NCBI RefSeq assembly: GCF_002899825.2
Contig: NZ_PPED02000002.1
Location: 503,631-567,630, forward strand
Source: Chryseobacterium phosphatilyticum
GTDB taxonomy: Bacteria; Bacteroidota; Bacteroidia; Flavobacteriales; Weeksellaceae
DNA length: 64,000 bases
Reading direction: 5' to 3'
In this document: positions 18,001-27,674 of the stretch, one piece after another
How positions within the stretch are numbered: the stretch's first letter is position 1
Layout: every line of letters begins with the position of its first letter
Position numbers and translations under genes: made by a program
Notes under the pieces: generated by a model
The model's database searches: none
The model's input: the letters and a program-made list of their open reading frames with translations, nothing else
Told to the model about the DNA's origin: nothing

Positions 18001-19803
18001 ATGAAAAATATGACAATAAATTTATTTTCTAGAGTATTACCTGTGATTGCTCTTTTTTCAGTATCAGCTGTAATGGCTCAAAACTTTCAAATTATGCCTG
18101 TACAGTCAGGGTATACAGAAGATGTAATTGCAAATGGAATTGGTGCTGCTAATACATCTACTACAGTGGATGTTGATGGGGTTTCCTACAATTTTGTAGC
18201 AAGAGATTTTCAGCTGACCGCTACGAGCAATCCTCTTACTTATGGTATTCCTGCGGATGGTATGATCAATTCGGCGGTAGCTTCAACACCGGGGTTGAGT
18301 TTTCAGCTTGGAAATTTAAGTGGAAGTAATTCCTTACGGATTAATAGCAGTACTGCCGGTAGCAATGAAGGTACCATTGTGTTTGCGAATCCTATGGCTG
18401 CTTTTAAGCTTTATATGCTTTCTACGAGTGGAAGTGGAGCTTCTACCGTAAATATAACAGTCAATTTTACAGATACTACTTCTCAGACTTTTACCGGGCA
18501 AAGTGTTCCTGACTGGTATGATGGTACTAATTATGCGATCCGCGGCATTGGAAGAATTCTGAGAAATACAAACGGATTGGAGGCCAGTACCACTAATCCC
18601 AGGTTGTATCAAACTCTTCTCAATATTGATCCTACCAATCAGGCTAAACCTATTCAAAGTGTGACTATTACCAAAACAAACAGTAGTGGAGTCGCCAATA
18701 TATTTGCATTTTCAGCAGACGCTTATAGTACTTGCGTTGCTCCAACTTTGGCTTCTGTGGGAACAGTTACTGCAAATTCTGCCCAAATTTCATGGACGGT
18801 TCCTTCAGGGACATCGGCAGCAAGCCATGATATATATTATAGTACGAGTCCAACAACGCCGTTAAGCAATGCTGTGCCTAATTACCCTGGAATTATAGGT
18901 ACTTCATATACCATAGGAAACCTATCTCCAAGTACAAATTATTATTATTGGGTGAGAACAAATTGTAGTACCGGAACAGGGCAAAGTTCCTGGTCATTTG
19001 TAGGGACATTTAAAACGTTGTGTGGATCAATGATTCCACCATATACTAATGATTTTGTCAGTTTCCCTGGTTCATGCTGGGAGAATCTTATAGGAGGAAC
19101 TCCGGCTACAGGGCCAACAGGAAATGGAAGCAGCTGGACTGCAGACGGGTTTCTTAACGTTGGTACCAGTGGCTCAGCAAGAATAAACCTGTTTACAACC
19201 AACACCATAGGATGGCTGAAGACTGTTCCTTTTGATCTTTCTGCCGGAGGTTACAGAGCGAAATTTAATTACGGGGTAACAACCTATTCAGGAACGGCAT
19301 CAGCCACAATGGGATCTGATGATGTGATCCATTTCATGATTTCCAATGATGGCGGGAGCACATGGGATATCCTTAAAACCTGGGATGCAAGTAATACACC
19401 TTCCAATACTTCTAATGAGTATACTTATAATTTAGCAAATTATGTGGGAGCTAATACAGTATTTGCTTTCTACGGGACTGATGGAACAGTGGATGATACT
19501 CCGGACTATAATTTCTATGTTGATAATTTCACTGTTGAAAGTGCACAGTTGAGTACATCTGAGGTAAAAGGATCAACACCTAAAATAAGTATTCATCCTA
19601 ATCCGTTTAAAGATATTCTTTATCTTTCTGATGGTAAAGATGTCAATAGGATAATTGTTGGAGATGCTTCCGGAAGAATTGTGAAAAGTATTGAAGGCTC
19701 TGTGAAACAAATTGATTTAAGTGAACTTGGTACCGGACTCTATTTTGTAACTCTTCACTTTAAAGATGGTTCTAAATCTACTGTAAAAGCGATCAAGAAA
19801 TAA
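18001..19803 (+). CDS. Secreted fibronectin-type protein with T9SS sorting domain
   Basis: The start at 18001 was chosen because a signal peptide begins there (MKNMTINLFSRVLPVIALF, cleavage after VMA). An upstream in-frame ATG at 17971 adds an odd hydrophobic stretch. The 600-residue protein has an N-terminal beta-rich region, a fibronectin type III domain (CVAPTLASVGTVTANSAQIS to SYTIGNLSPSTNYYYWV), and a jelly-roll-like domain (residues about 350-510). It ends in a T9SS type A sorting domain (KISIHPNPFKDILYLSDG to TVKAIKK). It should be a surface or secreted protein. Its ligand is unknown. A terminator follows. Confidence 0.88.
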   Translation: MKNMTINLFSRVLPVIALFSVSAVMAQNFQIMPVQSGYTEDVIANGIGAANTSTTVDVDGVSYNFVARDFQLTATSNPLTYGIPADGMINSAVASTPGLSFQLGNLSGSNSLRINSSTAGSNEGTIVFANPMAAFKLYMLSTSGSGASTVNITVNFTDTTSQTFTGQSVPDWYDGTNYAIRGIGRILRNTNGLEASTTNPRLYQTLLNIDPTNQAKPIQSVTITKTNSSGVANIFAFSADAYSTCVAPTLASVGTVTANSAQISWTVPSGTSAASHDIYYSTSPTTPLSNAVPNYPGIIGTSYTIGNLSPSTNYYYWVRTNCSTGTGQSSWSFVGTFKTLCGSMIPPYTNDFVSFPGSCWENLIGGTPATGPTGNGSSWTADGFLNVGTSGSARINLFTTNTIGWLKTVPFDLSAGGYRAKFNYGVTTYSGTASATMGSDDVIHFMISNDGGSTWDILKTWDASNTPSNTSNEYTYNLANYVGANTVFAFYGTDGTVDDTPDYNFYVDNFTVESAQLSTSEVKGSTPKISIHPNPFKDILYLSDGKDVNRIIVGDASGRIVKSIEGSVKQIDLSELGTGLYFVTLHFKDGSKSTVKAIKK

Positions 19804-19825
19804 TTTTTCAATTAATCATTTCAAG

Positions 19826-19853
19826 AGACAGCTATATAATGGCTGTCTTTTTT
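19826..19853 (+). terminator. Terminator of the fibronectin/T9SS gene
   Basis: A 7-bp stem AGACAGC/GCTGTCT (19826-19832 and 19842-19848) is followed by a T-run, 22 bases after the stop codon. Confidence 0.8.
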
Positions 19854-19893
19854 ATTACAACTTAGAAAATGAATGATTTAATACCTTATTGAA

Positions 19894-19923
19894 TTTGATG
19901 TTGATAAAATTATTATACATTTG
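19894..19923 (+). promoter_or_regulatory. Promoter of the 19943 gene (TTTG-N18-TACATTTG)
   Basis: TTTG at 19894-19897 and TACATTTG at 19916-19923 match both elements of the Bacteroidota promoter at the expected spacing. The position, 19 bases before ATG 19943, rules out the in-frame start at 19889, which would precede transcription. Confidence 0.7.
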
Positions 19924-19942
19924 CGCCGAAAAAACAAAACCC

Positions 19943-21127
19943 ATGAATAAATTAAAACTACTTTTTTTAATTCCGGTATTTTATTCTTCGTTTTCGCATG
20001 CACAACGAATTGATAAAGAGACCATCAGTTTCCAGTTATTAAAGGAGCCTGTTTTTGCGACCGATCAGGGCAGTAGAAATTATACCATCACAGTAAAGTC
20101 TCCATATAATATTACCAAGGATGACGTTTTAAGACAATCTAAAGAAGATTATCAGAAACAGGTAGATAATTATCAGACCAACGTAGAATCTGCGAAACTG
20201 GAACATGCCGAAAGATTGAAGGATTATGATGCAGAGGTAAAAAAGCTTCAGGAAAAATACAAACTGGAATCTGCAGAATACAGCAAGCTATCTGCCGTTG
20301 AAAAAATAGCTGCAACAAACGGTGCTCCGGTATTAAGGATCCCATCAAGACCTGTTTTGAATATCCCTCCCGTACCCGTTTACAGACAACCTGATTTAAA
20401 AGATGCATTGATTGTAGATAATAAAATCCTTGCTTCCCAGATGGATATCACAGGATTTTCAAAAGGGGGAAGCAATCTTGATATTGTCATCGAAATGGAA
20501 AGAACAAATTTTCAGGATAATCAGGGAAAAACTTTTGCCAATCAGCCTACCAGAATTATTGGTAAACAAAACGGAGATATTAAGCTTGATAAAACCTATT
20601 TCTCTGATTTTACAGAAATCGCCAGTGTCCCAACTAATGAGATTAATCTGAATGCTCAGGAAAAAAGATTTTTACAGAGAACGATGGATCGTACAAGAAA
20701 TATCATCAATGAAAATTTTGGGTATCAGACGATTAATTCTATGGTAACATTGTCTACCGTGAAGAATAAAGGAGAATATGATGATTTGGAAAAGGCTTAC
20801 ATCTATGTTACTACCAATCTTAAAAAGCTTCAGGCAAAATCTGATTATGCACCGAATAAAGTAGCGATGGAGAATATGCAGAAGGGAATTGATATCTGGA
20901 AAAATACTTTAACTAAGGTGAATTATCAGGATAAAAAAGCTGTTTACAACCAAAAGATTGGTGAATATCTTTATTTTAATTTGATAAGATTAAATATCGC
21001 TTTAGGAAATTACCAGGAAGCAGAAAAATACTTAAACGAATTACAGGAACATCTTGTAGACATTAAATTGTCTTATGATGCTAATCTTGAACTAAAAAGA
21101 TTAGAAGAAAAAATTTACAATAACTAA
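19943..21127 (+). CDS. Exported protein of unknown function with coiled coil
   Basis: I do not recognise this 394-residue protein. It starts with a signal peptide (MNKLKLLFLIPVFYSSFSHA). A charged, probably coiled-coil region follows at about residues 60-120 (repeats like KLEHAERLKDYDAEVKKLQE), then a proline-rich stretch (RIPSRPVLNIPPVPVYRQP). A mixed alpha/beta segment and a C-terminal helical region with a TPR-like pattern (LIRLNIALGNYQEAEKYLNE) complete it. The start is fixed by the promoter just upstream. It lies 15 bases before another unrecognised secreted protein, so the pair is probably one operon and one process in the periplasm or at the cell surface. Confidence 0.8.
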   Translation: MNKLKLLFLIPVFYSSFSHAQRIDKETISFQLLKEPVFATDQGSRNYTITVKSPYNITKDDVLRQSKEDYQKQVDNYQTNVESAKLEHAERLKDYDAEVKKLQEKYKLESAEYSKLSAVEKIAATNGAPVLRIPSRPVLNIPPVPVYRQPDLKDALIVDNKILASQMDITGFSKGGSNLDIVIEMERTNFQDNQGKTFANQPTRIIGKQNGDIKLDKTYFSDFTEIASVPTNEINLNAQEKRFLQRTMDRTRNIINENFGYQTINSMVTLSTVKNKGEYDDLEKAYIYVTTNLKKLQAKSDYAPNKVAMENMQKGIDIWKNTLTKVNYQDKKAVYNQKIGEYLYFNLIRLNIALGNYQEAEKYLNELQEHLVDIKLSYDANLELKRLEEKIYNN

Positions 21128-21142
21128 GAATTTGAAAATAAT

Positions 21143-22564
21143 ATGATTAAACAAATTATTGCTTCAGCATTAATGATGACTTCCGTATGCTCTTTTGCCC
21201 AAACAAAAGTAACGGAGGGTACAAAATTTTCTGTTGATGCCAACCTTGAAACTGATGATAAGCTGGTACTGGCTGATGATTACAATTCATATATGTTCAG
21301 TGCCATCAACATTGACGGATTAATGAGAAATGTATATCCTCATAAAAAGTTGTTGATGAGAAAGCTGGATCAGAACGGTAGCCTGGTGGATACTTATACC
21401 AAAGATTATGCTAACAAAACCAACGGCGTCCTTCATAATTATCTGGGCTCCCAACAGATTGATGATGATAAGTTCGTAGCGTTTACGGAAGAATACTTTG
21501 GAAAAGAAAACAGGAAGGAAGTCTTCCAGCATGTTTTCAGTAAAAAAGACGGAACTTTTACAACAAAAAGTATTGCCAAATACAGCATCGAATCTGCTAA
21601 CAGATCGGGAACTACCTATGTTCTTTTCTCCGAAAACGGAAAATATGCGGCGGTTTTTAATGACCGATTTGCCAATAAAAAGACAGATAATATCAATGAT
21701 GTTCTGGTGATGGATCTGAGAACGCTTTCCCCGGTTTGGAATAAAGAAATTACTTTGAGCAGTGATTATGTGGAAAAATCTCTTGCGTTAACCAATTCAG
21801 CGAAAATTGTCGTATTGCGCAAAGCGGCAGGCTGGAAAGAGTCTTATAAACTGGAATTGGTTTCCAATACTGAAGATAGGGATCTTCCTTTTGATGATAA
21901 GTATATTCCTGAAAAATTGTATGCGATCAGCAAAAATGATAATGATTATCTGATTTCTTTCGGAAGAAAAAAAGCTGCAGTGACGATTGGTGCCAGTACT
22001 TTTGGAACAGTAATGTTTTATGATATGAAGTCGGGAAAAGCTGTAATCAGCAATACTAATCTTGGGGGAGATAAAGATATGAACGATGTAAAAGTGATCA
22101 AAACTATTATAAAAAATGATGATATTTTGATGGCTGTTCAGCAGGAAACTGTCACAAGACCAATGCCTTCTACAATGAATCGTTTTCCTGATCCTGTTTA
22201 CAAACTGGAAGCAGGGATGCTGATGAAATTTAATAAAGAAGGTGAAGTGACACAATTTGTAGCTGCCGGTGCCTCTACAGGAAAAAGAATTCATGTAAGC
22301 GAGTCCGGAAATAACCTTTATATTTCTACATTTTATCCCAAAGGAGCTTTCGGGAACACTGGATTTTCTATGAAAGTTTTTGACTTCGCAACGCTGAAAC
22401 CTCAGGAAGTAAGTCTTAGTTACAAAGGAGGAAATTTCTTCCAGAATTATGGTTTTGCAGATGGTAACATGATTCAATATATTCCTAATGTGAATAAAAT
22501 GATGTTTTTACAAAAGAACGGTAAAGATGTGCAAATGTTTAGTGTGTACAATTTTATAAAATAA
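21143..22564 (+). CDS. Exported protein of unknown function, beta-propeller-like
   Basis: This 473-residue protein has a signal peptide (MIKQIIASALMMTSVCSFA). It shows repeated short beta-strand blocks with aspartates and aromatic residues across its length, for example KLVLADDYNSYMFSAINIDG, YVLFSENGKYAAVFND and NNLYISTFYPKGAFG. This pattern resembles a beta-propeller, but no known repeat family could be matched by eye. It follows the coiled-coil protein gene by 15 bases and precedes a DUF1801 gene by 24 bases. No function is assigned. Confidence 0.8.
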   Translation: MIKQIIASALMMTSVCSFAQTKVTEGTKFSVDANLETDDKLVLADDYNSYMFSAINIDGLMRNVYPHKKLLMRKLDQNGSLVDTYTKDYANKTNGVLHNYLGSQQIDDDKFVAFTEEYFGKENRKEVFQHVFSKKDGTFTTKSIAKYSIESANRSGTTYVLFSENGKYAAVFNDRFANKKTDNINDVLVMDLRTLSPVWNKEITLSSDYVEKSLALTNSAKIVVLRKAAGWKESYKLELVSNTEDRDLPFDDKYIPEKLYAISKNDNDYLISFGRKKAAVTIGASTFGTVMFYDMKSGKAVISNTNLGGDKDMNDVKVIKTIIKNDDILMAVQQETVTRPMPSTMNRFPDPVYKLEAGMLMKFNKEGEVTQFVAAGASTGKRIHVSESGNNLYISTFYPKGAFGNTGFSMKVFDFATLKPQEVSLSYKGGNFFQNYGFADGNMIQYIPNVNKMMFLQKNGKDVQMFSVYNFIK

Positions 22565-22588
22565 TTGTACTTTAGAAAAAAATAAAAT

Positions 22589-23044
22589 ATGCAGATTCAA
22601 GCAGTTTCCATAGAAGATTATATCTCAAAAATTCCTGAAGAGAGACAGGAAGGTTTCAGAAAACTTTTTGAGACCATCAGTCAGAATTTGCCGAAGGGGT
22701 TTGAGGAAAATCCAAGTTATGGAATGATCGGATGGGCTGTACCTTTGAAAACATATCCTGCCGGTTATCATTGTACTCCCGGGACACCGTTACCATTTAT
22801 CAATCTGGCTTCCCAAAAGAATTTTATAGCCTTATATCATATGGGATTATATTCTACCCCTGAAATTCTGGATTGGTTTGTGGCAGAATATCCAAAACAT
22901 TCAAAGAAAAAACTTGATATGGGTAAATCCTGTGTTCGCTTTAAAAAAGTGGAAGATATTCCTTTTGAGCTCATTTCTGAATTAAGTAAGAAAATGACGG
23001 TTGAAGAGTGGATCGGTATTTATGAATCTCAGTATAAGAAATAA
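22589..23044 (+). CDS. DUF1801 domain protein
   Basis: This 151-residue cytosolic protein shows the DUF1801 (YdhG-like) pattern: an N-terminal helix (YISKIPEERQEGFRKLFETI), ENPSYGMIGWAVPLKTYPAG, then INLASQKNFIALYHMGLY, and DMGKSCVRFKKVEDIP near the end. The fold is known from structures, but no biochemical activity is established. It is the last gene before a strong terminator and may be co-transcribed with the two unrecognised secreted proteins upstream. Confidence 0.88.
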   Translation: MQIQAVSIEDYISKIPEERQEGFRKLFETISQNLPKGFEENPSYGMIGWAVPLKTYPAGYHCTPGTPLPFINLASQKNFIALYHMGLYSTPEILDWFVAEYPKHSKKKLDMGKSCVRFKKVEDIPFELISELSKKMTVEEWIGIYESQYKK

Positions 23045-23046
23045 CA

Positions 23047-23082
23047 AAAGCCCTGGAATCAAATAGATTTCAGGGCTTTTTT
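23047..23082 (+). terminator. Terminator after the DUF1801 gene
   Basis: An imperfect stem (AAAGCCCTGGAATC at 23047-23060 opposite GATTTCAGGGCTTT) is followed by T residues, right after the stop codon. Confidence 0.85.
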
Positions 23083-23231
23083 GAATGAGGGTAAGGTTGT
23101 AACTTATAAGTTGGAAGAAACTCGCTTGAAAATGAAAGTGTTTTTTTAATTGAGCCTGCTTCTGTTAAAAGGTTATGGAAGTTAATGACTCAAAAATTGT
23201 TTTCAGCTACCAGCTTTCTTTAGTTTTATTA

Positions 23232-24500
23232 TTAGAATTCAATATCCCAGATTCCTGCTTTACGTTCCAATTCGATTAGGGCTGCTGCATTATCTGCAAG
23301 GGCCTGATAATAATCTTTTCTTACATCATTATAGGTACGCTGTGCATTTAAAACTTCGAGAATAGAGCTTTCTCCTCTTTTATAGCTGTATATAATACCA
23401 TCCAATATACTTTTAGCTTCTGTGAGCATTCCGTTGTGGAATTGCTTTACCTGCTTTTGAGTAGCTGTATACTGTTGATAGGCTTGCATCACTTCAGCTC
23501 TTATTCCCTGTTCAATCTGTTGATACTCGATCTGTGCCTGAGAATGTGCCATTTCAGCTATTTTTAATCCTGCATTTCTTCTGTTGGAAAATTTCAGGGG
23601 AATGCTAAGGCCTACCTTTACAGCATTTACTGTTGGAGATGGAGCTATTTCGTTAGTAGCTTCGGTATGTCTTTCTGCACCGGCAGTTAATCCTAAGTCG
23701 ATCATACGATTAGCCTTTTCAAGGTTGATCTGGCTTTTAGCTACCTGTGTGTTTTGTCTGGCTGCCAATACATCTGCTCTTTCATTCAATGCCTGAAGAA
23801 TCAGATCATCAGCATTGAAATCCCTGTTGAAAGCGTTAAAATCTCCATCAACATCTCTGCCGGTTATTTTGTTATCACTCAGAAATACGGATAAGTTGGT
23901 CAGAGACTGTTGCTCTTCACTTTCAGCCTGATAAATGGAATTGAGAAGGGAGGCTGCTTCTAATTTACTTTGTTTTGAGGTAACCAATGATATGGTACCT
24001 AATTGATATCTGATACTATCAGATTTTGCCAGTTGAAGCATATTTTGATAAGAATCCTGTTGTACTCCCAGTAAAGATTTAGTTTTTAGTGCCTCAATAT
24101 ATCCTAAGCTCGCATCTGCCCGAAGGTTTCTGAAAAAATCCTGTAATTGTATTTTACTCAACTCTGATTGGTTTTTGGCCAGATTTATTCTTGCTTTCCT
24201 TTTTCCTCCCAGTTCCAGGGTCCATCCTATGGAAGTGCCATACACGTATCCCATATTTTTATTAACACCATTGTTGGTGGTTTCCACTTCCAGCTGAGGA
24301 TCGGGAAACATAGTTGCAGTTTGAATGGCTGCTTCAGCCATACTTACGTTATATTTCTGTGATGCATAGCCAAGATTTTTCTTTCCGACAAGACTCAGGT
24401 ATTCACCAAAACGTAAAAGTTCTTTTTCCTGCGCCTTTACCATTCCTGTCAGGCTCAATACGATGACAGATACGATAATAAAATGAAAGCTAGTCTTCAT
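23232..24500 (-). CDS. Outer membrane factor of a metal RND efflux pump (CusC/CzcC type)
   Basis: This TolC-family outer membrane factor forms the exit duct of a tripartite efflux pump. The start at 24500 gives a clean signal peptide (MKTSFHFIIVSVIVLSL to VKA). An ATG 15 bases further upstream is possible. About 422 residues contain the two repeated helical-barrel halves of the family (MAEAAIQTATMFPDPQLEVE, later GIRAEVMQAYQQYTATQKQVKQF and SYKRGESSILEVLNAQRTYNDV). It overlaps the RND gene by 11 bases and is last in the cusB-cusA-cusC type operon. The metal cannot be read from this subunit. Confidence 0.9.
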   Translation of the reverse strand: MKTSFHFIIVSVIVLSLTGMVKAQEKELLRFGEYLSLVGKKNLGYASQKYNVSMAEAAIQTATMFPDPQLEVETTNNGVNKNMGYVYGTSIGWTLELGGKRKARINLAKNQSELSKIQLQDFFRNLRADASLGYIEALKTKSLLGVQQDSYQNMLQLAKSDSIRYQLGTISLVTSKQSKLEAASLLNSIYQAESEEQQSLTNLSVFLSDNKITGRDVDGDFNAFNRDFNADDLILQALNERADVLAARQNTQVAKSQINLEKANRMIDLGLTAGAERHTEATNEIAPSPTVNAVKVGLSIPLKFSNRRNAGLKIAEMAHSQAQIEYQQIEQGIRAEVMQAYQQYTATQKQVKQFHNGMLTEAKSILDGIIYSYKRGESSILEVLNAQRTYNDVRKDYYQALADNAAALIELERKAGIWDIEF

Positions 24501-27500
24501 ATGTAAGTGTTTCATCTGATTCTGAATTTTGTTTTTCGCTGCGACGTTCAGCCATATAATAAATAGCAGGTAGCACGAATAGGGTTAAAATAGTAGAGAA
24601 CATAAGTCCATAAACGATTACTGTTGCGAGAGGTCGCTGTACATCCGAACCAATTCCTGTGGCCAGTGATGCCGGAAATAGGCCGATCACGGCAACGGTT
24701 GCAGTCATCAGAACCGGTCTGAAACGATCATGTGCTCCTTTGATTACTGAATGTTTCAGGTCATGACCTTTCTTACGCAGATCATTGATATGAGAAATCA
24801 TAATGACTCCATTCTGAATGGCAACTCCAAACAATGCGATGAATCCTACTGCTGAAGAAACGTTCAGAGACATTCCACGAATATTGAGAGCCAGCATTCC
24901 TCCGAATAATGCCAACGGAACAATTGACATCAGTACCAAAGCCTGCTTAAAGTCTCCGAATGCACCATACAATAACAAAAACATAATTGCCAATGCCAAC
25001 GGAACAATAAATGCTAACCTGGAATATGCTCTGTTTTGGTTTTCGAACTGACCTCCCCATTTGATCTGGTATTTTTCATGGTCATATTTGATGTCCGTTT
25101 CAATCTTATCCTGAGCTTTTTTCAGAAAAGAAGAAAGATCTGTACCCCGCAGATTAAGTTTTACCGTAAGATGTCGCTTGTTCATTTCACGGGTAATGGT
25201 ACTTTCACCGGTACTTAATTTCACTTCTGCCACCTGTGATAAAGGAATTTTGGCTCCTGTAGCGGAGGTAAGCATCAGATTTCCGATTTTGTCAGGAGTA
25301 TCGCGGCTGTCTTCGGTGTAACGACAGGAAATATCATACACTTTGTTTCCAATAAAAATTTGTGAGATTGCTTTTCCACCCAGTGCCACTTCAATAAGAT
25401 CGGCGACATCCGCAACATTTAATCCATATTGTGCAATTTTATCTCTGTTGGCAATGATCTGCAGCTGAGGTAGCGGAGGCTCCTGATCGATAGCAAGATC
25501 AGCAGAACCGGGAATTTTATGTAATGTTGATAAGACGTTTTCTGCTATTCTTCTCGTTTCCTTAAAATCATCTCCATATACCTTTACGACAAGCTCACTA
25601 TGCGCTCCGGAGATTTTATCCATCACGCCATCAATCATCGGTTGTGAAAAACCGACAGTGAATCCCGGCATATCCTTATAATCTGCTGCAAGTTCTTTAA
25701 TGAGATCTGCTTTTGTTTTTCCGGATGGCCATTGGTCGTAGGGCTTTATACCTACGGATACTTCAAAGTGGGAAGCGGTCCATGGGTCTGTTCCGTCATC
25801 ATTACGGCCGGCCTGAACCATCATATAGGTGATTTCTGAGTGTTTTAAAGTTCTCGTACGTAAGGTGTCACTCATTTCTTTTGCTTTAGCCAAAGAAATT
25901 CCGGGAGGAAGTTGTACCTGGAGCCAGATAGAACCCTCATCCAGTTCAGGCAGGAAATCTTTTCCTACGCTGTAAGATAAAACTCCGGCAGATACTAAGA
26001 CGATACTTAAAGGAAGTATGACTTTTCTTGGAACCTGCATTATTTTTTCTATTCTTTTTCCATAAGCAGCACTTATTTTTTCCAGCCACCTATTATGATA
26101 TATTTTTTGCGGTTTCCGGTAGATAACATAAGCAAGCCCCGGAATGAGAAGCAGGGCAACGGCAAGAGCTCCCAGCAAAGCATAACCAACCGTAAATGCC
26201 ATTGGAGTAAATAATTTTTTCTCTACCCTTTCAAAAGCAAACAATGGAAGATAGGCGGTAATGATAATGATCGTGGAAAAGAAAATGGGTTTGGCCACCT
26301 CAATTACTCTTTTGGTAATTGTTTTTTCTTCCAGGGCTTCTTCCGGATTATCTTCTCTTTTCTTAAGAATAGTTTCCAGCATTACAATGGCTCCGTCTAC
26401 GATAATCCCAAAATCGATAGCTCCAAGAGAAAGAAGATTGGCCGGGATATTGGTAAACTGCATCAGGATAAATGCAAATAATAAAGACAGTGGAATGGTA
26501 ATGGCGACCAACAGAGCCCCTCTCCAGCTTCCAAGGAATACAATAAGGACAATAATAACCAATACGATTCCTTCTGTCAGGGTATGAGAAACGGTGTGAA
26601 GGGTGGTGTCCACAAGATCAGTTCTGTCCAGAAAAGGATGAATTTTGACTCCGGGTGGAAGAGTTTCATTATTCAATTCCTCAACGGCCTTGTGAACACC
26701 TTCAAGAACCTGTGACGGGTTTTGTCCTCTTAATAAAAGAACAATACCTTCTACACTTTCAGAATAATTTCTTTTTCTGTCAGTATAGCCCAGAATTCCT
26801 TTTCTTTCAAGGTTTCCATACTTTAATGTTCCTACATCATTCAGAAAGACAGGAACTCCATTTTCAGTTTTTACGACTATTTTTCCAAGGTCGTCAAGAT
26901 CCTTTACCAAACCTATTCCCCGAATTACATATGCCAGATTTCCACGGGGAAGCATACTTCCTCCGGCACTGACATTGTTTTTGGAAATAGTTTCTGTCAC
27001 TTCGGAAAGTGAAAGTCCGTATTGTTCAAGTTTATGAGGATCCAGCTCAACCTGAAACTGAGTGGTAATCCCTCCGAAATTGGTTACATCGGCAATGCCT
27101 GAAACCTGTTTGATACGAGGAATAATGACGAATTTTTGTAAATCTGTCAGCTCACGTAAGCTATGGTTATTACTTTCGATAATATAACGATATACTTCGC
27201 CGATAGGAGAGGTTAGCGGATCAAGTCCGGGTTGTGCACCATAAGGAAGATCTACATCGGATAATCTTTCCTGTATACGTTGTCTTGCCCAGTAATCATC
27301 TACACCATCATCGAAAACCATGGTGATAATAGAAAGCCCGAAAGTACTTTTGCTTCGCATTACGTGCATTCCGGGAAGTCCGTTTAAAGCGCGTTCCAGA
27401 GGAATGGTGATTTGTTGTTCTACTTCTTCGGCTGCCAGTCCCGGAACCTGTGTCACTACTTGTGAGGTTACATCAGCAATGTCGGGGTAGGCTTCTACAG

Positions 27501-27600
27501 ATAATTTGGTCCAGGAATAATATCCGAAGAACCCCAGTAAAAGGAAGAGGGCCAGCATGAGCCATCTCTTCTGTATAGAGATTGTAAGTAATTGCTTCAT
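24490..27600 (-). CDS. Heavy-metal RND efflux transporter (CusA/CzcA family)
   Basis: This inner membrane proton-driven pump of 1036 residues belongs to the HME branch of the RND family. The start at 27600 (MKQLLTISIQKRWLMLALF) opens the first membrane helix. The family proton-relay segment SLGAIDFGIIVDGAIVMLE in the fourth membrane helix carries the acidic residues of HME pumps. SAVGFIALFGVAIQNGVIMIS and PVLMTATVAVIGLFPASLATG match the family repeats. Whether the substrate is copper/silver or zinc/cobalt/nickel is not decidable here. It is the middle gene of the operon, driven by the direct-repeat promoter at 28874-28945. Confidence 0.93.
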   Translation of the reverse strand: MKQLLTISIQKRWLMLALFLLLGFFGYYSWTKLSVEAYPDIADVTSQVVTQVPGLAAEEVEQQITIPLERALNGLPGMHVMRSKSTFGLSIITMVFDDGVDDYWARQRIQERLSDVDLPYGAQPGLDPLTSPIGEVYRYIIESNNHSLRELTDLQKFVIIPRIKQVSGIADVTNFGGITTQFQVELDPHKLEQYGLSLSEVTETISKNNVSAGGSMLPRGNLAYVIRGIGLVKDLDDLGKIVVKTENGVPVFLNDVGTLKYGNLERKGILGYTDRKRNYSESVEGIVLLLRGQNPSQVLEGVHKAVEELNNETLPPGVKIHPFLDRTDLVDTTLHTVSHTLTEGIVLVIIVLIVFLGSWRGALLVAITIPLSLLFAFILMQFTNIPANLLSLGAIDFGIIVDGAIVMLETILKKREDNPEEALEEKTITKRVIEVAKPIFFSTIIIITAYLPLFAFERVEKKLFTPMAFTVGYALLGALAVALLLIPGLAYVIYRKPQKIYHNRWLEKISAAYGKRIEKIMQVPRKVILPLSIVLVSAGVLSYSVGKDFLPELDEGSIWLQVQLPPGISLAKAKEMSDTLRTRTLKHSEITYMMVQAGRNDDGTDPWTASHFEVSVGIKPYDQWPSGKTKADLIKELAADYKDMPGFTVGFSQPMIDGVMDKISGAHSELVVKVYGDDFKETRRIAENVLSTLHKIPGSADLAIDQEPPLPQLQIIANRDKIAQYGLNVADVADLIEVALGGKAISQIFIGNKVYDISCRYTEDSRDTPDKIGNLMLTSATGAKIPLSQVAEVKLSTGESTITREMNKRHLTVKLNLRGTDLSSFLKKAQDKIETDIKYDHEKYQIKWGGQFENQNRAYSRLAFIVPLALAIMFLLLYGAFGDFKQALVLMSIVPLALFGGMLALNIRGMSLNVSSAVGFIALFGVAIQNGVIMISHINDLRKKGHDLKHSVIKGAHDRFRPVLMTATVAVIGLFPASLATGIGSDVQRPLATVIVYGLMFSTILTLFVLPAIYYMAERRSEKQNSESDETLTYED

Positions 27601-27674
27601 AATTCTTAATTTGTGTACAAAGTTTTTACATGCATTGAGCATGCAGATAATTTATACATTGAACTTCATGTACA

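Noticed and set aside
21797..22477. A 226-residue minus-strand open frame
   Set aside because: It lies antisense within a signal-peptide protein with normal coding pattern and has no protein-like features.
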